Assembly: GCA_947069175.1 (NCBI GenBank)
Contig: CAMTDV010000023.1
Span: 87,203,563 to 87,267,562 of the forward strand
Direction of reading: 5' to 3'
DNA from: Scalesia atractyloides
Lineage: Eukaryota > Streptophyta > Magnoliopsida > Asterales > Asteraceae
DNA length: 64,000 nucleotides
Both the position numbers and the translations under genes were made by a program. Below, piece after piece: positions 9,513 through 20,636 of the stretch (its first letter is position 1; every line of letters begins with the position of its first letter). The notes below the pieces were generated by a model. It made no database searches and had not been told where the DNA came from. It saw only the letters and a program-made list of their open reading frames with translations.

Positions 9513-10580
9513 TGGAGGGGTATGGTCCCAAAAACTTTGCGCCTGCGCAAGGAACCATACCCTCATAATGAGATCACAAGGATAACCTTGCGCGCAATGT
9601 GAAATAGTGTGCAATTCTAGAAATCAACAAGTTGCCTAACAAGCCTTGCGCGCAATGGGCAACGGTACTACAGTCTTGATACTAGTAGGTTGCACAACAA
9701 ACCTTGCGCACACTGTGTAATGGCAAGTTAGATTTGGAAGCGCAGGACCTTGACCCTGCGAGGATCAAACAATCCTCTAGCCGCGAAGTCCTAAGACCTT
9801 GCACAAGGCCAAGACCACCATGAGAGCAACTCATAGTCTTGAGAACAAAAGGACTTAATCCCTACAACTCTGCGCTGGCCAGAAAGCACTGATAAAGCCA
9901 CGCGGAAGGGAGAAGCGCAAAGAGGCGTTGACCAAATACCATGGTACAAAGTGGCAGAGCTGTGACCCAATTACCGCTTGGCAGGTTGTGTCAGACTACG
10001 TCGCATGATGAAAGTTATGCAGAGGGCAGACTGTATGCAAGGACGAACACGTGGCACCATCCAAACTCACGACAATGACTGTCACACGATCTCCACTATC
10101 GGGTGATGACAGGTCCGACACCAAGGACAACTGCCATGACACGTGGCTCCACTCACCATGCGCCAAACGCACCACCTGCCAAAGACCATTAATGGTCGAT
10201 GCAGAGGAGACAGATTGGATATTTCTGGTCATCGGGCCTAGGCCCAAGGCCCATCAGCCCATCTCCTACACACCTCTCTTCGGCTATAAAATGAGGATCA
10301 TACCACAAGGTAAACCACTTACGATCATATGTTATCACACATTACTTGTTACTTGCTTATTACCTTCGGATCCTAAATACTTATTCTCACGCCGGAGTGT
10401 GGTCATGGAGAAAACCCTCCCCCTTTCTCTCGTACGATGCTAACGTCGTTTCTAGTTTTGAAGTGAACTTGAAGTGAGATCACCCTGAAGAGCAAACGAA
10501 AGATAACCTTTATATGCAGAGACATTGATCCGTAACTAAGATATCTCCGGATACCTCTAGGTTTAGCCAGTGTTTCTTCA
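9513..10580 (+). repeat. Tat LTR copy 3 of 5 (tandem)
   Basis: 1068 bp. G-boxes intact (ACACGTGGC near 10049 and 10139). The spacer 10581-10600 has one change (CTGTGGGACT) relative to the others. Confidence 0.9.
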
Positions 10581-10600
10581 TTGGCGCCATCTGTGGGACT

Positions 10601-11668
10601 TGGAGGGGTACGGTCCCAAAAATTCTGCGCCTGCGCAGGGAACCATACCCTCATAATGACATCACAAGGATAACCTTACGCGCAATATGAAACGGTGCGC
10701 CATTCTTGAAATCAGCAGGTTGCCTAACAAGCCTTGCGCGCAATGCGCAACGGTACTACAATCTTGATACTAGCAGGTTGCACAACAAACCTTGCGCCCA
10801 CTGTGCAATGGCAAGTTAGATCTGGAAGCGTAGGACCTTGACCCTGCAAGGATCAAACAATCCTCAAGCCACGAATTCCTAAGACCTTGCACAAGGCCAA
10901 GACCAACATGAGAGAAATGCATAGTCTTGAGAACCAAAGACTTAATCCCTACAACTCCGCACTAGCTAGAAAGCACTGATAAAGCTACGCGGAAGGGAGA
11001 AGCGCAAAGAGGCATTGACCAAATACAAGGGTATAAAGTGGCAGAGTTGTGACCTAATAACCGATCGGGAGGTTGGGTCAGACTACGTCGCATGATGAAC
11101 AGTCGTGCAGAGGGCAGACTGTATGCAAGGACGAATACGTGGCACCAACGAAACTCACGCCAGCGACTGTCACACGATCTCCACTATCGGCTGATGACAG
11201 GTCCGACACCAAGGATAACTGCCATGAGACGTGGCTCCACTCACCATGCGCCAAGCACACCTCCTGCCAAAGGCCATTAATGGTCGATGCAGAGGAGACA
11301 GATTGGATATTTCTGGTCGTCGGGCCTAGGCCCAAGGCCCATCAGCCCAGTTCCTACATACCTCTCTTCGGCTATAAAATGAGGATCATACCACAAGGTA
11401 AACCACTTACGATCATATGTTATCACACATTACTTGCAACTTGCTTATTACCTTGCGATCCTAAATACTTATTCTCACACCGGAATGTGGTCACGGAGAA
11501 AACCCTCCCCCTTTCTCTCGTGACGACGCTAACGGCGTTTCTAGTTTTGAAGTGAACTTGAAGTGAGATCACCTTGAAGAGCAAATGAGAGATAACCTTT
11601 TATGCAGAGACGTTGATCCGTAACTAAGATATCTCCGGATACCTCTCGGTTTAGCCAGTATTTCTTCA
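10601..11668 (+). repeat. Tat LTR copy 4 of 5 (tandem)
   Basis: 1068 bp. Shares altered G-boxes with copy 2 but first-half variants (ACCCTGC near 10840) with copies 3 and 5, so it is mosaic. Spacer 11669-11688. Confidence 0.9.
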
Positions 11669-11688
11669 TTGGCGCCATCCGTGGGACT

Positions 11689-12720
11689 TGGAGGGGTATG
11701 GTCCCAAAAACTCTGCGCCTGCGCAAGGAACCATACCCTCATAATGACATCACAAGGATAACCATGCGCACAATGTGAAACGATGCGCCATTCTTGAAAT
11801 CAGCAGGTTGCCTAACGAGCCTTGCGCGCAATGCGCAACGGCACTGCAATCTTGATACTAGCATGTTGCACAACAAACCTTGCGCCCACTGTGCAATGGC
11901 AAGTTAGATCTGGAAGCGCATGAGCTTGACCCTGTGAGGATCAAACAATCCTCTAGCCGCGAAGTCCTAAGACCTTGCACAAGGCCAAGACCAACATGAG
12001 AGCAACTCATAGTCTTGAGAACAAAAGGACTTAATCCCTACAACTCTGCGCTGGCCAGAAAGCACTGATAAAGCCACGCGGAAGGGAGAAGCGCAAAGAG
12101 GCGTTGACCAAATACAAGGGTACAAAGTGGCAGAGCTGTGACCCAATAACCGCTCGGGAGGTTGTGTCAGACTACGTCGCATGATGAACAATCATGCAGA
12201 GTGCAGACTGTATGCAAGGACGAACACGTTGCACCATCCAAACTCACGCCATTGACTGTCACACGATCTCCACTATCGGCTGATGACAGGTCCGACACCA
12301 AGGACAACTGCCATGACACGTGGCTCCACTCACCTTGCGCCAAGCGCACCTCCTGCCAAAGACCATTAATGGTCGATGCAGAGGAGACAGATTGGATATT
12401 CCTGGTCGTCGGGCCTAGGCCCAAGACCCATCAGCCCATCTCCTACACACCTCTCTTCGGCTATAAAATAAGGATCACACACAAGGTAAACAACTTACGA
12501 TCATATGGTATCACACATTACTTACTACTTGCTTATTACCTTGCATCCCAAATACTTATTCTCACGCTGGAGTGTGGTCACGGAGAAAACCCTCCCCTTT
12601 GCAGTGACCTTGAAGTGAGATCACCCTGAAGATCAAACGAGAGATAACCTTTTATGCAGAGACGTTGAGCTGTAACTAAGATATCTCTAGGTACCTCTCG
12701 GTTCAGCCAGTGTTTCTTCA
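11689..12720 (+). repeat. Tat LTR copy 5 of 5, adjoining the internal region
   Basis: 1032 bp, with a short deletion around 12598 that removes the segment before GCAGTGACCTTGAAG. It adjoins the only PBS followed by gag (12721-12740), so it occupies the position of the true 5' LTR. Confidence 0.9.
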
Positions 12721-12740
12721 TTTGCACCATCCGTGGGACT
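12721..12740 (+). other. PBS next to the internal region, degenerate
   Basis: TTTGCACCATCCGTGGGACT differs at two bases (positions 3 and 6) from the 20-mer in the other units, in the part that pairs with the tRNA 3' end. Confidence 0.75.
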
Positions 12741-14480
12741 GACTCTTGCATCCGTTTCTCGTTCGTTTTTTTCTCAAATCTCACTTTCAAACGGCTAACA
12801 TCCCAACAAGCGTTCCACGAGGTCCTCGGGTTGAGGGCAAGAACCCAGTTCATGCCCCTCAACCCGACATACAAGTGGAAGAAGGTTCTTCTGGACACGT
12901 CGGTGTTCACCACGACTCAGGTCGTGTGAACATCCCGGTAACTCCCGGTTTTCAAGTGGAAACTCCCTTTGTACCAATCACATCTATTTTACCTCCGAGT
13001 GAAACTCCGATGTCTTGGTACATTAAATCTCAAATGACACTAAATGCCATTTATGCGAAACTCTGTGCGCAAACAAATGCATCCACTATGCCGGTACAGC
13101 CGCCCACTACTCATGTGCATGTGTCACCTGCACCACGAGTATTAAGCTACGACTCGCCAGCGGCAGCGAGCGTTCCCTCACACGTCCATACCAGGGAAAC
13201 GAAATATTCCCAATCGCTGCCAAAATATGAGTCCAACACTCATATGCGAGCGTCCATCCACACATGGCTGGGCCCGCGTCCTTTAGAGGGGCAGGACACC
13301 CGTGAAGAAGATAGAACCTATAGCGAGGGTGACAGCGCCAGCGTGTTTCACCGGCTGCCTAAAGATCATGCTGCTTACAAGCCTACGCCTCGGGTTGTGT
13401 ACAACTCGGAGGCGGAATACAACTACAACCTGATCTACAGGCCGCCTGAAGCAGCCGAACAGTCAAAGTTTGTGAAGGAGAGCGCACTCGCTCCACTTGA
13501 GCGTGCGAAACTACCTTCCAACATTGGTAAGTTTAATGGGTTGATAGACCCAGACGACCACATGCGCCTGTTCACGGGCGCAAGTTTAATCGGAGGTTGG
13601 ACCCTGCCATGTGGTGTTACCTTTTTGTTCAAACTCTTACAGGCTCTGCGCGCCTATGGTTTGACAATTTACCCACGGGTAAGCTTACGTTATGGAATGA
13701 TCTCAAAGCTAAGTTTCTGACTCATTTCAGCCAACAGAGATGTTACGTCAGAGATTCCTCTGACGTCATGAATATCTGGCGGCGGGACGATGAAAGTCTC
13801 GAAGATTTCATCACCTGCTACAATTAAGAGGTGTTGGAAATTGGAGATATGCACGAAGACTTGATTCGCGCATAATTCAAATACGTTGTTCGCTGCGACG
13901 AGATGATAAAAGTCTTGTCGGGAACTTCTGGCCTACCAAAAAGCCGGAAGAAACTAATGGCGGCAGCAAAGGTCTATGCGCAGATGGAGCGCAACCTAAA
14001 CTCCAACAGACCTCCTTTACGTCAATACCGTCCGCAAGACATGAGTAGGAGTTTTGCGAAGAAGAATAAGAAGAGTTGGAGGGAATCCATCAAAAACCCT
14101 TCATACTCACCGGTCGACACACGCGCGATGATAAATAAGACTGCTACTCAAAGAGCAGTCAAGCAAGATAATCGCGATCGTCAGTGGATGCCACTGACGT
14201 ACACTCCGGCGGAGGTGCTCAGCACAGAAGATCACCAGTTCAAAAGCCACCGCCGATGCGCAACAAAAAAGGTCAAGGCCATAACCTTTTTTACGATTAT
14301 CACAAAGATACAGGGCACGCAACCGATAACTGCATCAGCTTGCAAACGGAGATCGAAAAGGCGCTGAAGAGTGGGAGGCTCACCCACTTGCTTCAAAACG
14401 TGCGCAAGGAGGTACGCCAGATTACTCGCGGTGAAGAAGGCCCGAGTAACAAGAAGATGAAACAAGCATTTGTTCATATG
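12741..14480 (+). pseudogene. gag: Tat gag (capsid and nucleocapsid), frameshifted
   Basis: Gag of the Tat lineage, which would form virus-like particles. A first frame from near 12746 (no ATG there; the open frame begins with TTG) runs to about 13560 with a proline-rich N terminus and LPSNIGKFNGLIDPDDHM. A frameshift near 13600 leads to LTGSARLWFDNLP and LTHFSQQRCYVRD, the conserved plant Retrotrans_gag core. Stops interrupt that frame at 13825-13827 and about 13873. A further frame change near 14200-14300 leads to a zinc-binding stretch (DYHKDTGHATDNC). At least two frameshifts and two stops make it non-functional. Confidence 0.82.
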
Positions 14481-14805
14481 ATCCAAGGTGGCCCATCGCG
14501 CAAGCGCGGCCATCAGAAGAGTTGTACGCCACACTGGCGCGAACAACAGGTCATCTTCCCCATAGTTCCAGGGGGCTCGCAAGAGGAACGTCCGTTTGTG
14601 ATAACTGGCATCTTTGGCCATTATTGCACCGACTACATGTTCATAGACCCGGGAAGCTCTATGGACATTATATATGAACAATGCTTTCAACAGTCGGACC
14701 CAGAGGATAAGGCGCGCTTCGAGCCGGTCGACTTCCCATTGACTGGTTTCTGCAAATAAGTCGTCTTCCCGCTGGGTCAGATCTTTTTCCCGGTAACTCT
14801 TTTCG
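14481..14805 (+). pseudogene. Tat aspartic protease domain
   Basis: The retroviral-type protease would cut the Gag-Pol polyprotein. FIDPGSSMDIIYEQCF at about 14640-14687 carries the D-x-G-S active-site signature in its Tat form, preceded by a hydrophobic strand (FVITGIFG). The frame, continuous with the end of the gag frame, stops at 14757-14759 with TAA, after which homologous sequence continues in another frame from about 14806. Confidence 0.75.
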
Positions 14806-15741
14806 ATGGGCGACAACCTGCGCACGGTCTTTGTCAACTTCATGGTCATGCCAGCAACATCCCGCCATGATGTGCTGCTAAACTGTCGTGCCCAAAGAGA
14901 ATTCAGCATTATCACCTCTACTCCTCATGCTGCCTGCGGGTTTCGAACAGAAACCAGGGTGGCCATCATGTACTCGAGGAAGGAGATCATGTCCATTGAA
15001 GAGGAACCACCGGTGAAGGTACCGAAGTCATCATCCAATGGCGAGCCAAAGAAATGGGTACTCAACAACAAGTACCTGGAACAAACGGTGTGTTAGGACC
15101 CGCCATGACCCCCGCAGTCAAGGCGCGGCTAAAACAACTCCTTTTCCACAATGTAGACATTTTCGCTTGGTCGCCAGCGGATATGACAGGGGTACCAAGG
15201 GAAATTGCAGAGCACGCACTGCACACATTCCCTTCAGTTGAGCCGATCGTTAAAAAAAAGCGCAGTTTTGGTCCTGAAAAAACTCGCGTAATGAACGAGC
15301 AAGTTTCAGAGCTCCTCCAAGCTGGCATCATCAGAGAAATAGGCTACCAAACATGGTAGCTAATCTAGTCATGGTCCAGAAGCACAACGGCAGTTGGCGT
15401 ATGTGCGAAGATTTCAAAGATCTAAACAAAGCATATCCAAAAGACTGCTACTCTTTGCCCGAAATCGACAAAAAGGTGGACTCCCTCGCTTCATTCAGGT
15501 GGAAATACTTTCTTGACTGCTACAAAGACTACCACCAAATTCAAATGAAGAAGGAAGACGAAGACAAAACCGCATTTCACACTGACAAGGGAATCTTTTG
15601 CTACATAAAGATGCCCTTCGGATTGCGCAACGCAGGAGCCACCTAGCAGCATTTGATAGACCATGTCTTTAGAGACGACAATTGTAAAACTGTGGAAGTG
15701 TACATTGATGACATAGTCATCATGAGCCCGGATGAGGAAAG
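14806..15741 (+). pseudogene. Tat reverse transcriptase, N-terminal two thirds
   Basis: RT copies element RNA to DNA in the particle. Fragments in successive frames carry LGPAMTPAVKARLKQLL, WRMCEDFKDLNKAYPKDCY (finger/palm start), FLDCYKDYHQIQM and MPFGLRNAGAT. The catalytic YIDD box is at 15701-15712. Breaks: stop near 15094, frameshift near 15350, and TAG at 15644-15646. The domain is cut by the solo LTR at 15742, and the sequence resumes at 18207 after one duplicated 5-mer. Confidence 0.85.
15737..15741. repeat. TSD GAAAG, left (right copy 18207-18211)
   Basis: GAAAG occurs directly before TGTAACA at 15742 and directly after TGTGACA ending at 18206. This is a perfect 5-bp duplication from the solo LTR insertion. 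Confidence 0.92.
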
Positions 15742-15975
15742 TGTAACATTTGTCATTAAACGGGTTCTAAAACCCGTTTTGTTTTGGAATTCAAATATAC
15801 GTATGATGTTCGTTGCGCGTTTATGTTAAAAGTTTAGAATTTGTTATATTATTAGTATCAAATAATAAATAAGGATAAAAAAGTAAAATAATAATAATAT
15901 TAAAATATAAAATAATTGAGTTAAATAATAAAGTTGATAAATAAAATTTAAATAAAAAATAATAAAACATGAAAA

Positions 15976-16044
15976 CGGTGACCGCGGGTATCGAACCCGG
16001 GTACCCACCCAAACAAAACACACAATACACCACTACACTGCACA
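15976..16044 (-). other. tRNA-like module M1 (antisense, Gly/Glu-like)
   Basis: The minus strand reads a D-arm-like GTGTAGTGGTGTA and a T-arm with ACCCGGGTTCGATACCCGCG (B box GGTTCGATACC). The D-arm style (TAGTGGT) is of tRNA-Gly/Glu type, unlike the Ser/Leu type at the same place in the other LTRs. No intact acceptor stem is evident, so this is not a working tRNA gene. Confidence 0.6.
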
Positions 16045-16324
16045 CACATATCTGATTTAATCCTAAAACAAATAAATCTTATATGGAAACAAACCTCTAA
16101 AATCAGTTCAAAACACCCGCCCTTTAAAACGGTTGTAACTCCCAACCCACCATCAATTTTCATTTTAATGTCGAATTAAACCCAGGGAAACCCTTTTAAA
16201 TAATGAGTTAGACCCAATCAATGGGTCAACAATGACCAATTCAGTTTTGTAATCACCATGGCAATAAAATTCTTTAGACCGAAACTGACACAACCGAAAT
16301 TCAATTCAAGTCAGTGTCTTCACC

Positions 16325-16332
16325 TATAAATA
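16325..16332 (+). promoter_or_regulatory. LTR TATA box (family B)
   Basis: CCTATAAATAGCG context, standard pol II TATA; transcription would start about 30 bp downstream, placing modules M2-M4 inside the transcribed R/U5 leader. Confidence 0.6.
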
Positions 16333-16647
16333 GCGACCCTATATCTCAATTGAACTCGCTCACTTTCACCATCAAACCCTCTAAACACTTAGAAGTTCTC
16401 TGTGCTCGAATCCACTTCCGCTGGAAAAGTGCTTGTCGTCGAAAAACTTTGCCGGAGATCAGGAGAACCATCTCTGATTGGTATATCTTATACTCATTTT
16501 CCATTTTATTTATGTTCAATTTCGTTAAGCGATAGAGAAGAATGTTAAACATCACAAATGAATCGAGTTCTGATATTCTGCGATCTAAAAAGAAGAAGAT
16601 GAAGTTGGTTTAAGTGTATAAATATAATTAAAATCAGTGTTTATATC

Positions 16648-16724
16648 GGGTTAGACACACAGTCCAGTGGTGGACTATGTGCAAAACGAAACACATGGTC
16701 CCGGGTTCGAGTCTCAGAATACGG
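16648..16724 (+). other. tRNA-like module M2
   Basis: GGGTTAGACACACAG followed by the D-arm-like hairpin AGTCCAGTGGTGGACT and a B box in GGTCCCGGGTTCGAGTCTC (GGTTCGAGTCT). A T-run (16750-16755) follows. Preceded by GTGTATAAATATAATTAAAA, a TATA-like phrase that recurs before M3 and, in reduced form, M4. Confidence 0.65.
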
Positions 16725-16816
16725 TCCTATTTCCTTAATTAAACCAAAATTTTTTATTACTTATATATAACAAGACTCAGTAAGTGTATAAATTTAATTA
16801 AAAACCTATATTCAAC

Positions 16817-16896
16817 GGGTTAGACACACAGCCCACTTGGTCGGGCTGTGTGCACACGAAGCTACAGATGCAGGTTCGAATCCGGTTCAGTGTACC
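16817..16896 (+). other. tRNA-like module M3
   Basis: A perfect 10-bp stem (CACACAGCCC with GGGCTGTGTG) at the D-arm position with loop ACTTGGTC, then B box GGTTCGAATCC, an exact match to GGTTCGANTCC. A T5 run at 16917-16921 could act as a pol III terminator. Confidence 0.68.
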
Positions 16897-16986
16897 GTCC
16901 TGGAAATTATCAAACCTTTTTAATTAACTGGAATAATGGTTAAGGCTAGTAAGTATATAAAACTAATTAAAATCAAGATTATTTCG

Positions 16987-17064
16987 GATTAGATACGTAG
17001 CTCAGTTGGTAGAGCTGCGTGCACGTATACGGGAGGTCTCAAGTTCGATCCTCACACGAAGCCA
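16987..17064 (+). other. tRNA-like module M4 (elongator-tRNA-like)
   Basis: TAGCTCAGTTGGTAGAGC is an exact A box (TRGCNNAGYNGG) in a complete D-arm. GGTCTCAAGTTCGATCCTC provides a weaker B box 40-45 nt later. A T7 run is at 17116-17122. The D-arm is identical to that of several plant elongator tRNAs, such as tRNA-Lys. Confidence 0.72.
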
Positions 17065-18206
17065 ATAATTATGCGGTCAAACCGGTTCGACCCGGTCAAC
17101 CATGAAAAGGGTATATTTTTTTAACACATTATCCCTTTATTTTTTTTCTCCAAAAATCCTTAAAATATACATAAAAATAAGAACTTTTAAGTTCAAAACT
17201 TGTAATGAATACTATAAAAATAGACTTAAAAGTCTAATAAAAAGCCTTAATTAGAAATTTTAATTTCAAATAAAAGTTATATATTTACCGAATTATTATG
17301 CGAATATTTAGGTTAGTTTCATTCGTCGGTTGAATTCTTAATCGTGCGCATTCGTTATCAAGTCAATAAACGCACCCACTGTGCGTGAATTCTTACAAAC
17401 TTCCTCTTTTATTCATGTTTTGGGGTGTATCATGTGTCGTTTCATTTAAATATTTTATTCAAACACTTGTGCTATTACCATTATGTGAACTGACGTGATA
17501 TGTGATATTTTGTTTATTGCTATTTGTTGTTATACTTTCTCATTTCAGTCAAGCTGTCACATTAGGCTCATCAACTCCTCGTTGGATACGAGTAGAGCAT
17601 CGCGTTGCCTAAACAAATTGGCTCCGTTTGATTGAGCCTTGATCTCACAGCTCATTATTTATTTTCTCATTTCAGTCATGCATTCATAACAGGCCCATCA
17701 TTCCCTATATAGATGGGTAGAGCATCGCGTGCCTCATTAGATCGGCTCCGTTTGATTGAGCTTTGATCTCACAGTTCATCATTTATCATACTCATGTGTA
17801 CATTGCTAGATGCTTATGTGGTTTGTGAATTGTTTACATATACGTTTGCTCATATTTGGTTATACACATTTTTATTAAATTAATCAACATATCATTTATT
17901 TAATATTTAAACGGGATTCATTCGCCAACTTTTGTTGACCCAAAAACTCTATTTTTTACACATGATACAGGTGATCAGGATGAAGCAAGGAACACATAGA
18001 AATGGGCCTTAGAAAAAGAATAAATCATTACTTGAATGTCATTGTTTAAGAACATTTGGTGATTGTATGGTTTGTGTGTTGTTGAAATTTATCCTTTTAA
18101 ATTTGAATTAATAAATATGAAATTTTATTATAGTAAATGTCATGAGCTTTGATGAAAACCCAATCAAGCCCCGATTACCATTTCCGTTGCGGGTCAGGGT
18201 GTGACA

Positions 18207-18960
18207 GAAAGGATGCTGACAAACGTTCAAAAAACATTTGCATCCTTGCACAAGGCTAACTTGAAGTTGAACCCCGGAAAGTGCTCGTTTGGAACGGAAG
18301 AAGGTAAATTCTTGGGATTCATCGTTACGGGTGATGGTTTCAAAGTCAATCCTCAGAAGGTGGAAGCGATTCAACACATGCCTTCCCCTGGACCATCAAG
18401 GAAATGCAACGGTTGGCCGGGCGACTGGCTGCACGGAACAGGTTCTTGGCCAACCACGGGATGAAATCCTTCCTATTCATCAACACTTTGAGGAATTGTG
18501 TAAAGCAGAACAAGTTTCGGTGGATCCGGATGCAGAGAAAGCCTTCACACAAATGAAAGAGTGCTTGATTCAGCTACCTACGCTCACGGCACTGCAAAAG
18601 AACTAGCCACTGATCCTTTACCTATCCGCATCGGATATCTCTCTGGGCTCAGTCTTGTTAGTAGAACGTGCAGGAGTTCAGACTCTAATCTACTACGTCA
18701 GCAAGATGTTAACTGACCCGAAGATGAGATATCCTATGATGGAAAAGCTTCCTATAGCTTTAGTCCACGCACCCCGCAGGCTGCGTTGGTATTTTTTAGG
18801 CCATGTGATAGCAGTTCTGACGAATTATCACTTAGGCCATGTTTTGTCCAAACCGAACATATCTGCCGTTTGGGGAAGTGGGCGATTGAGCTTGGTGGAC
18901 ACAATGTCGTGTATAAACCATGCCCAGCTATCAAAGACCAGATATTAGCCGATTTTGTTA
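18207..18960 (+). pseudogene. Tat RT C-terminal part and first RNase H
   Basis: Resumes the RT interrupted at 15741: MLTNVQKTFASLHKANLKLN and CSFGTEEGKFLGFIV (thumb region) in one frame to about 18400, then a frameshifted continuation (DPDAEKAFTQMKECL) toward RNase H. The RNase H-like part contains LSASDISLGSVLL, YYVSKMLTDPKMRYPMMEK and LRWYFLGHVIAVLTNY (18625-18830). A stop (18604-18606) and frame changes break it. The enzyme would remove the RNA strand during reverse transcription. Confidence 0.8.
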
Positions 18961-19009
18961 CAGAAGTACCAAGTATTAAAGTGCAACAGTGTGAAGCTGT
19001 ACAGAACCC

Positions 19010-19480
19010 AACACCAGTCACAGACGACCGCGCATGGATACTTCACATAGACAGCGCATCCAACGATGATGGCGCAGGGCCGGGTCTCCGTCTAATAAGC
19101 CCCGGTAACTAAGAATTCACCTATGCCATCAGGTTGGACTTCAAAAGTATGAATCACTAGCAGGCCTTCGGTTAGCCATCAAAATGGGGCCCAGGAATTT
19201 GGAAGCACACGTCGATTCTCTTTTGGTGGCAGGACAGATTAATGGCCTGTACGACGCAAAGGGCGAAAGGATGGCCCTGTATCATGAACAGGCGCAATCC
19301 TTAATAACCAAATTCCAAAGTTTCAAAATAGCCCACATTAACCGAAGCGAGAATACATGTCGACGCGATCAGCAAACTAGCTGCTATAAACTTCAAACAC
19401 CTCGCGCGAGAAGTGCGCATCGAGGTGCTCAAGAACCCTTTCATTCCTTTGCGTCAAGTTAACGTCATAGAAATGGGAAA
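19010..19480 (+). pseudogene. Tat second (archaeal-type) RNase H domain
   Basis: WILHIDSASNDDGAGPGLRL at about 19036-19095 is the start of the extra RNase H that characterises the plant Tat lineage. The first catalytic Asp stands in HIDSAS. Stop at 19110-19112, then degraded continuation (EFTYAIRLDFKS) in the same frame with further stops. Downstream fragments 19184-19462 cover the rest in other frames. Confidence 0.7.
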
Positions 19481-20636
19481 TCCTTCCTGGATGTCTCCCA
19501 TCATCATGTTCTTGCAGTCCGGGACCCTCCCCAAAAATAAGGCGGAAGCCAGAAAGGTCCAGAACAAGGCACTCAACTATGAAATAGCAGACGGTATCCT
19601 TTACGGAAGTCATACCTTGGACCACTCCTCCGCTGCGTTGACCCGCAAGACGCACAATACTTGATCCGCGAAATACACGAAGGCTTATGCGGAATTCACG
19701 CTGGTCGGCGCATGGTCGTCGGAAAGATCATGAATGTCGCCTACTATTGGCCTGGCATACACTTAGATGCAGTCGAAACACTGCGGAAATGTGCATCATG
19801 CCAGCAACACACGCCGAAGACGTGGCGCCCCAAGAATCCCTTGATTCCAGTGACAACAGCATGGCCCTTCCAACAATGGGCAATCGATATGGTGGGACCT
19901 TTGCCTGATGCCCCAGGCGCTGTAAAGTTCATAATCGTAGCCGTCGATTACTTTACCAAGTGGGTAGAAGCAAAGCCCTTGCACCCACCACAGCAACTGT
20001 AGTTCGCAAATTCATTTGGGAGCACATCATTTGCCGCTTTGGGTTACCCCTGCGCATAGTCAGTGATAATGGCCCCAATTTTGTTGCTGAAGAACTACAA
20101 CGGTGGATAAAGGAAATGCATATCGAACATGTGTTAACTTCCGTCGTGCATCCCCAAGGGAACGACCAATGGGGAGCATAAACAAGAGTATCGTCGAAGG
20201 GATCAAGACGAGATTGGGGATGGCGCGGAGAGGTTGGGTAGATGAGTTGCCAAGTATCCTTTGGGCTCATCAAACCATGCCAAAAACCAGCATCGGCGAA
20301 ACACATTCAGCCTGGTGTGTGGGACGGAGGCAGTGATTCCTGCGGAAATAGGCCTCCCATCACCGTGCATGCTGGCTGTGCAAAACAGAATAATGAAGAA
20401 GAGCGCAGACTCGACTTGGACCTCCTAGAAGAAAGGTGCGAGTCCGCATTTGTACCTTCCTACCTGGGGATTTTGTTTTGAGAGACAACAAAGCATCCAA
20501 CGCTGAAAGTCCAGGAAAACTGGCGCCCAAGTGGGAAGGCCCTTACATAATCCATGAAGTCCTTAGAAAGGGTGCATACACCCTCAAACGTTTGGACGCA
20601 CAAACATTCCTAGGACCTGGAATGCGCAACAGCTAA
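19481..20636 (+). pseudogene. Tat integrase
   Basis: Integrase inserts the cDNA into chromosomes. Visible parts: zinc-binding HHCC region (HEGLCGIHAGRR...CASCQQH, about 19677-19809), catalytic core with D in WAIDMVGPL (about 19878), D in VSDNGPNF (about 20060) and E in IVEGIKTRL (about 20190). The C-terminal region has WEGPYIIHEVLRKGAYTLK (about 20536-20590). Frameshifts near 19650, 19960 and 20330, and TAA at 20179-20181, break the frame. The three catalytic positions are still present across frames. Confidence 0.85.

Larger units (their letters stand above)
15742..18206 (+). mobile_element. Solo LTR (chromovirus-like family B) with four tRNA-like modules
   Basis: 2465 bp from TGTAACA to TGTGACA with TSD GAAAG, inserted in the Tat RT. 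No internal domain remains, so it formed by LTR-LTR recombination. It begins with a hairpin (AAACGGGTT/AACCCGTTT, 15758-15779). The TATA box TATAAATA is at 16325-16332. Three sense tRNA-like modules start near 16648, 16817 and 16987 (spacing 169-170 bp), and one antisense module is at 15976-16044. Two copies of GGCTCCGTTTGATTGAGC lie near 17621 and 17743. Diverged from the C/D and E/F LTRs but with the same layout. Confidence 0.9.

Noticed and set aside
7351..12720. CRISPR array or satellite DNA
   Set aside because: Units exceed 1 kb, carry LTR termini and TATA boxes, and end in a PBS; they are LTR copies.
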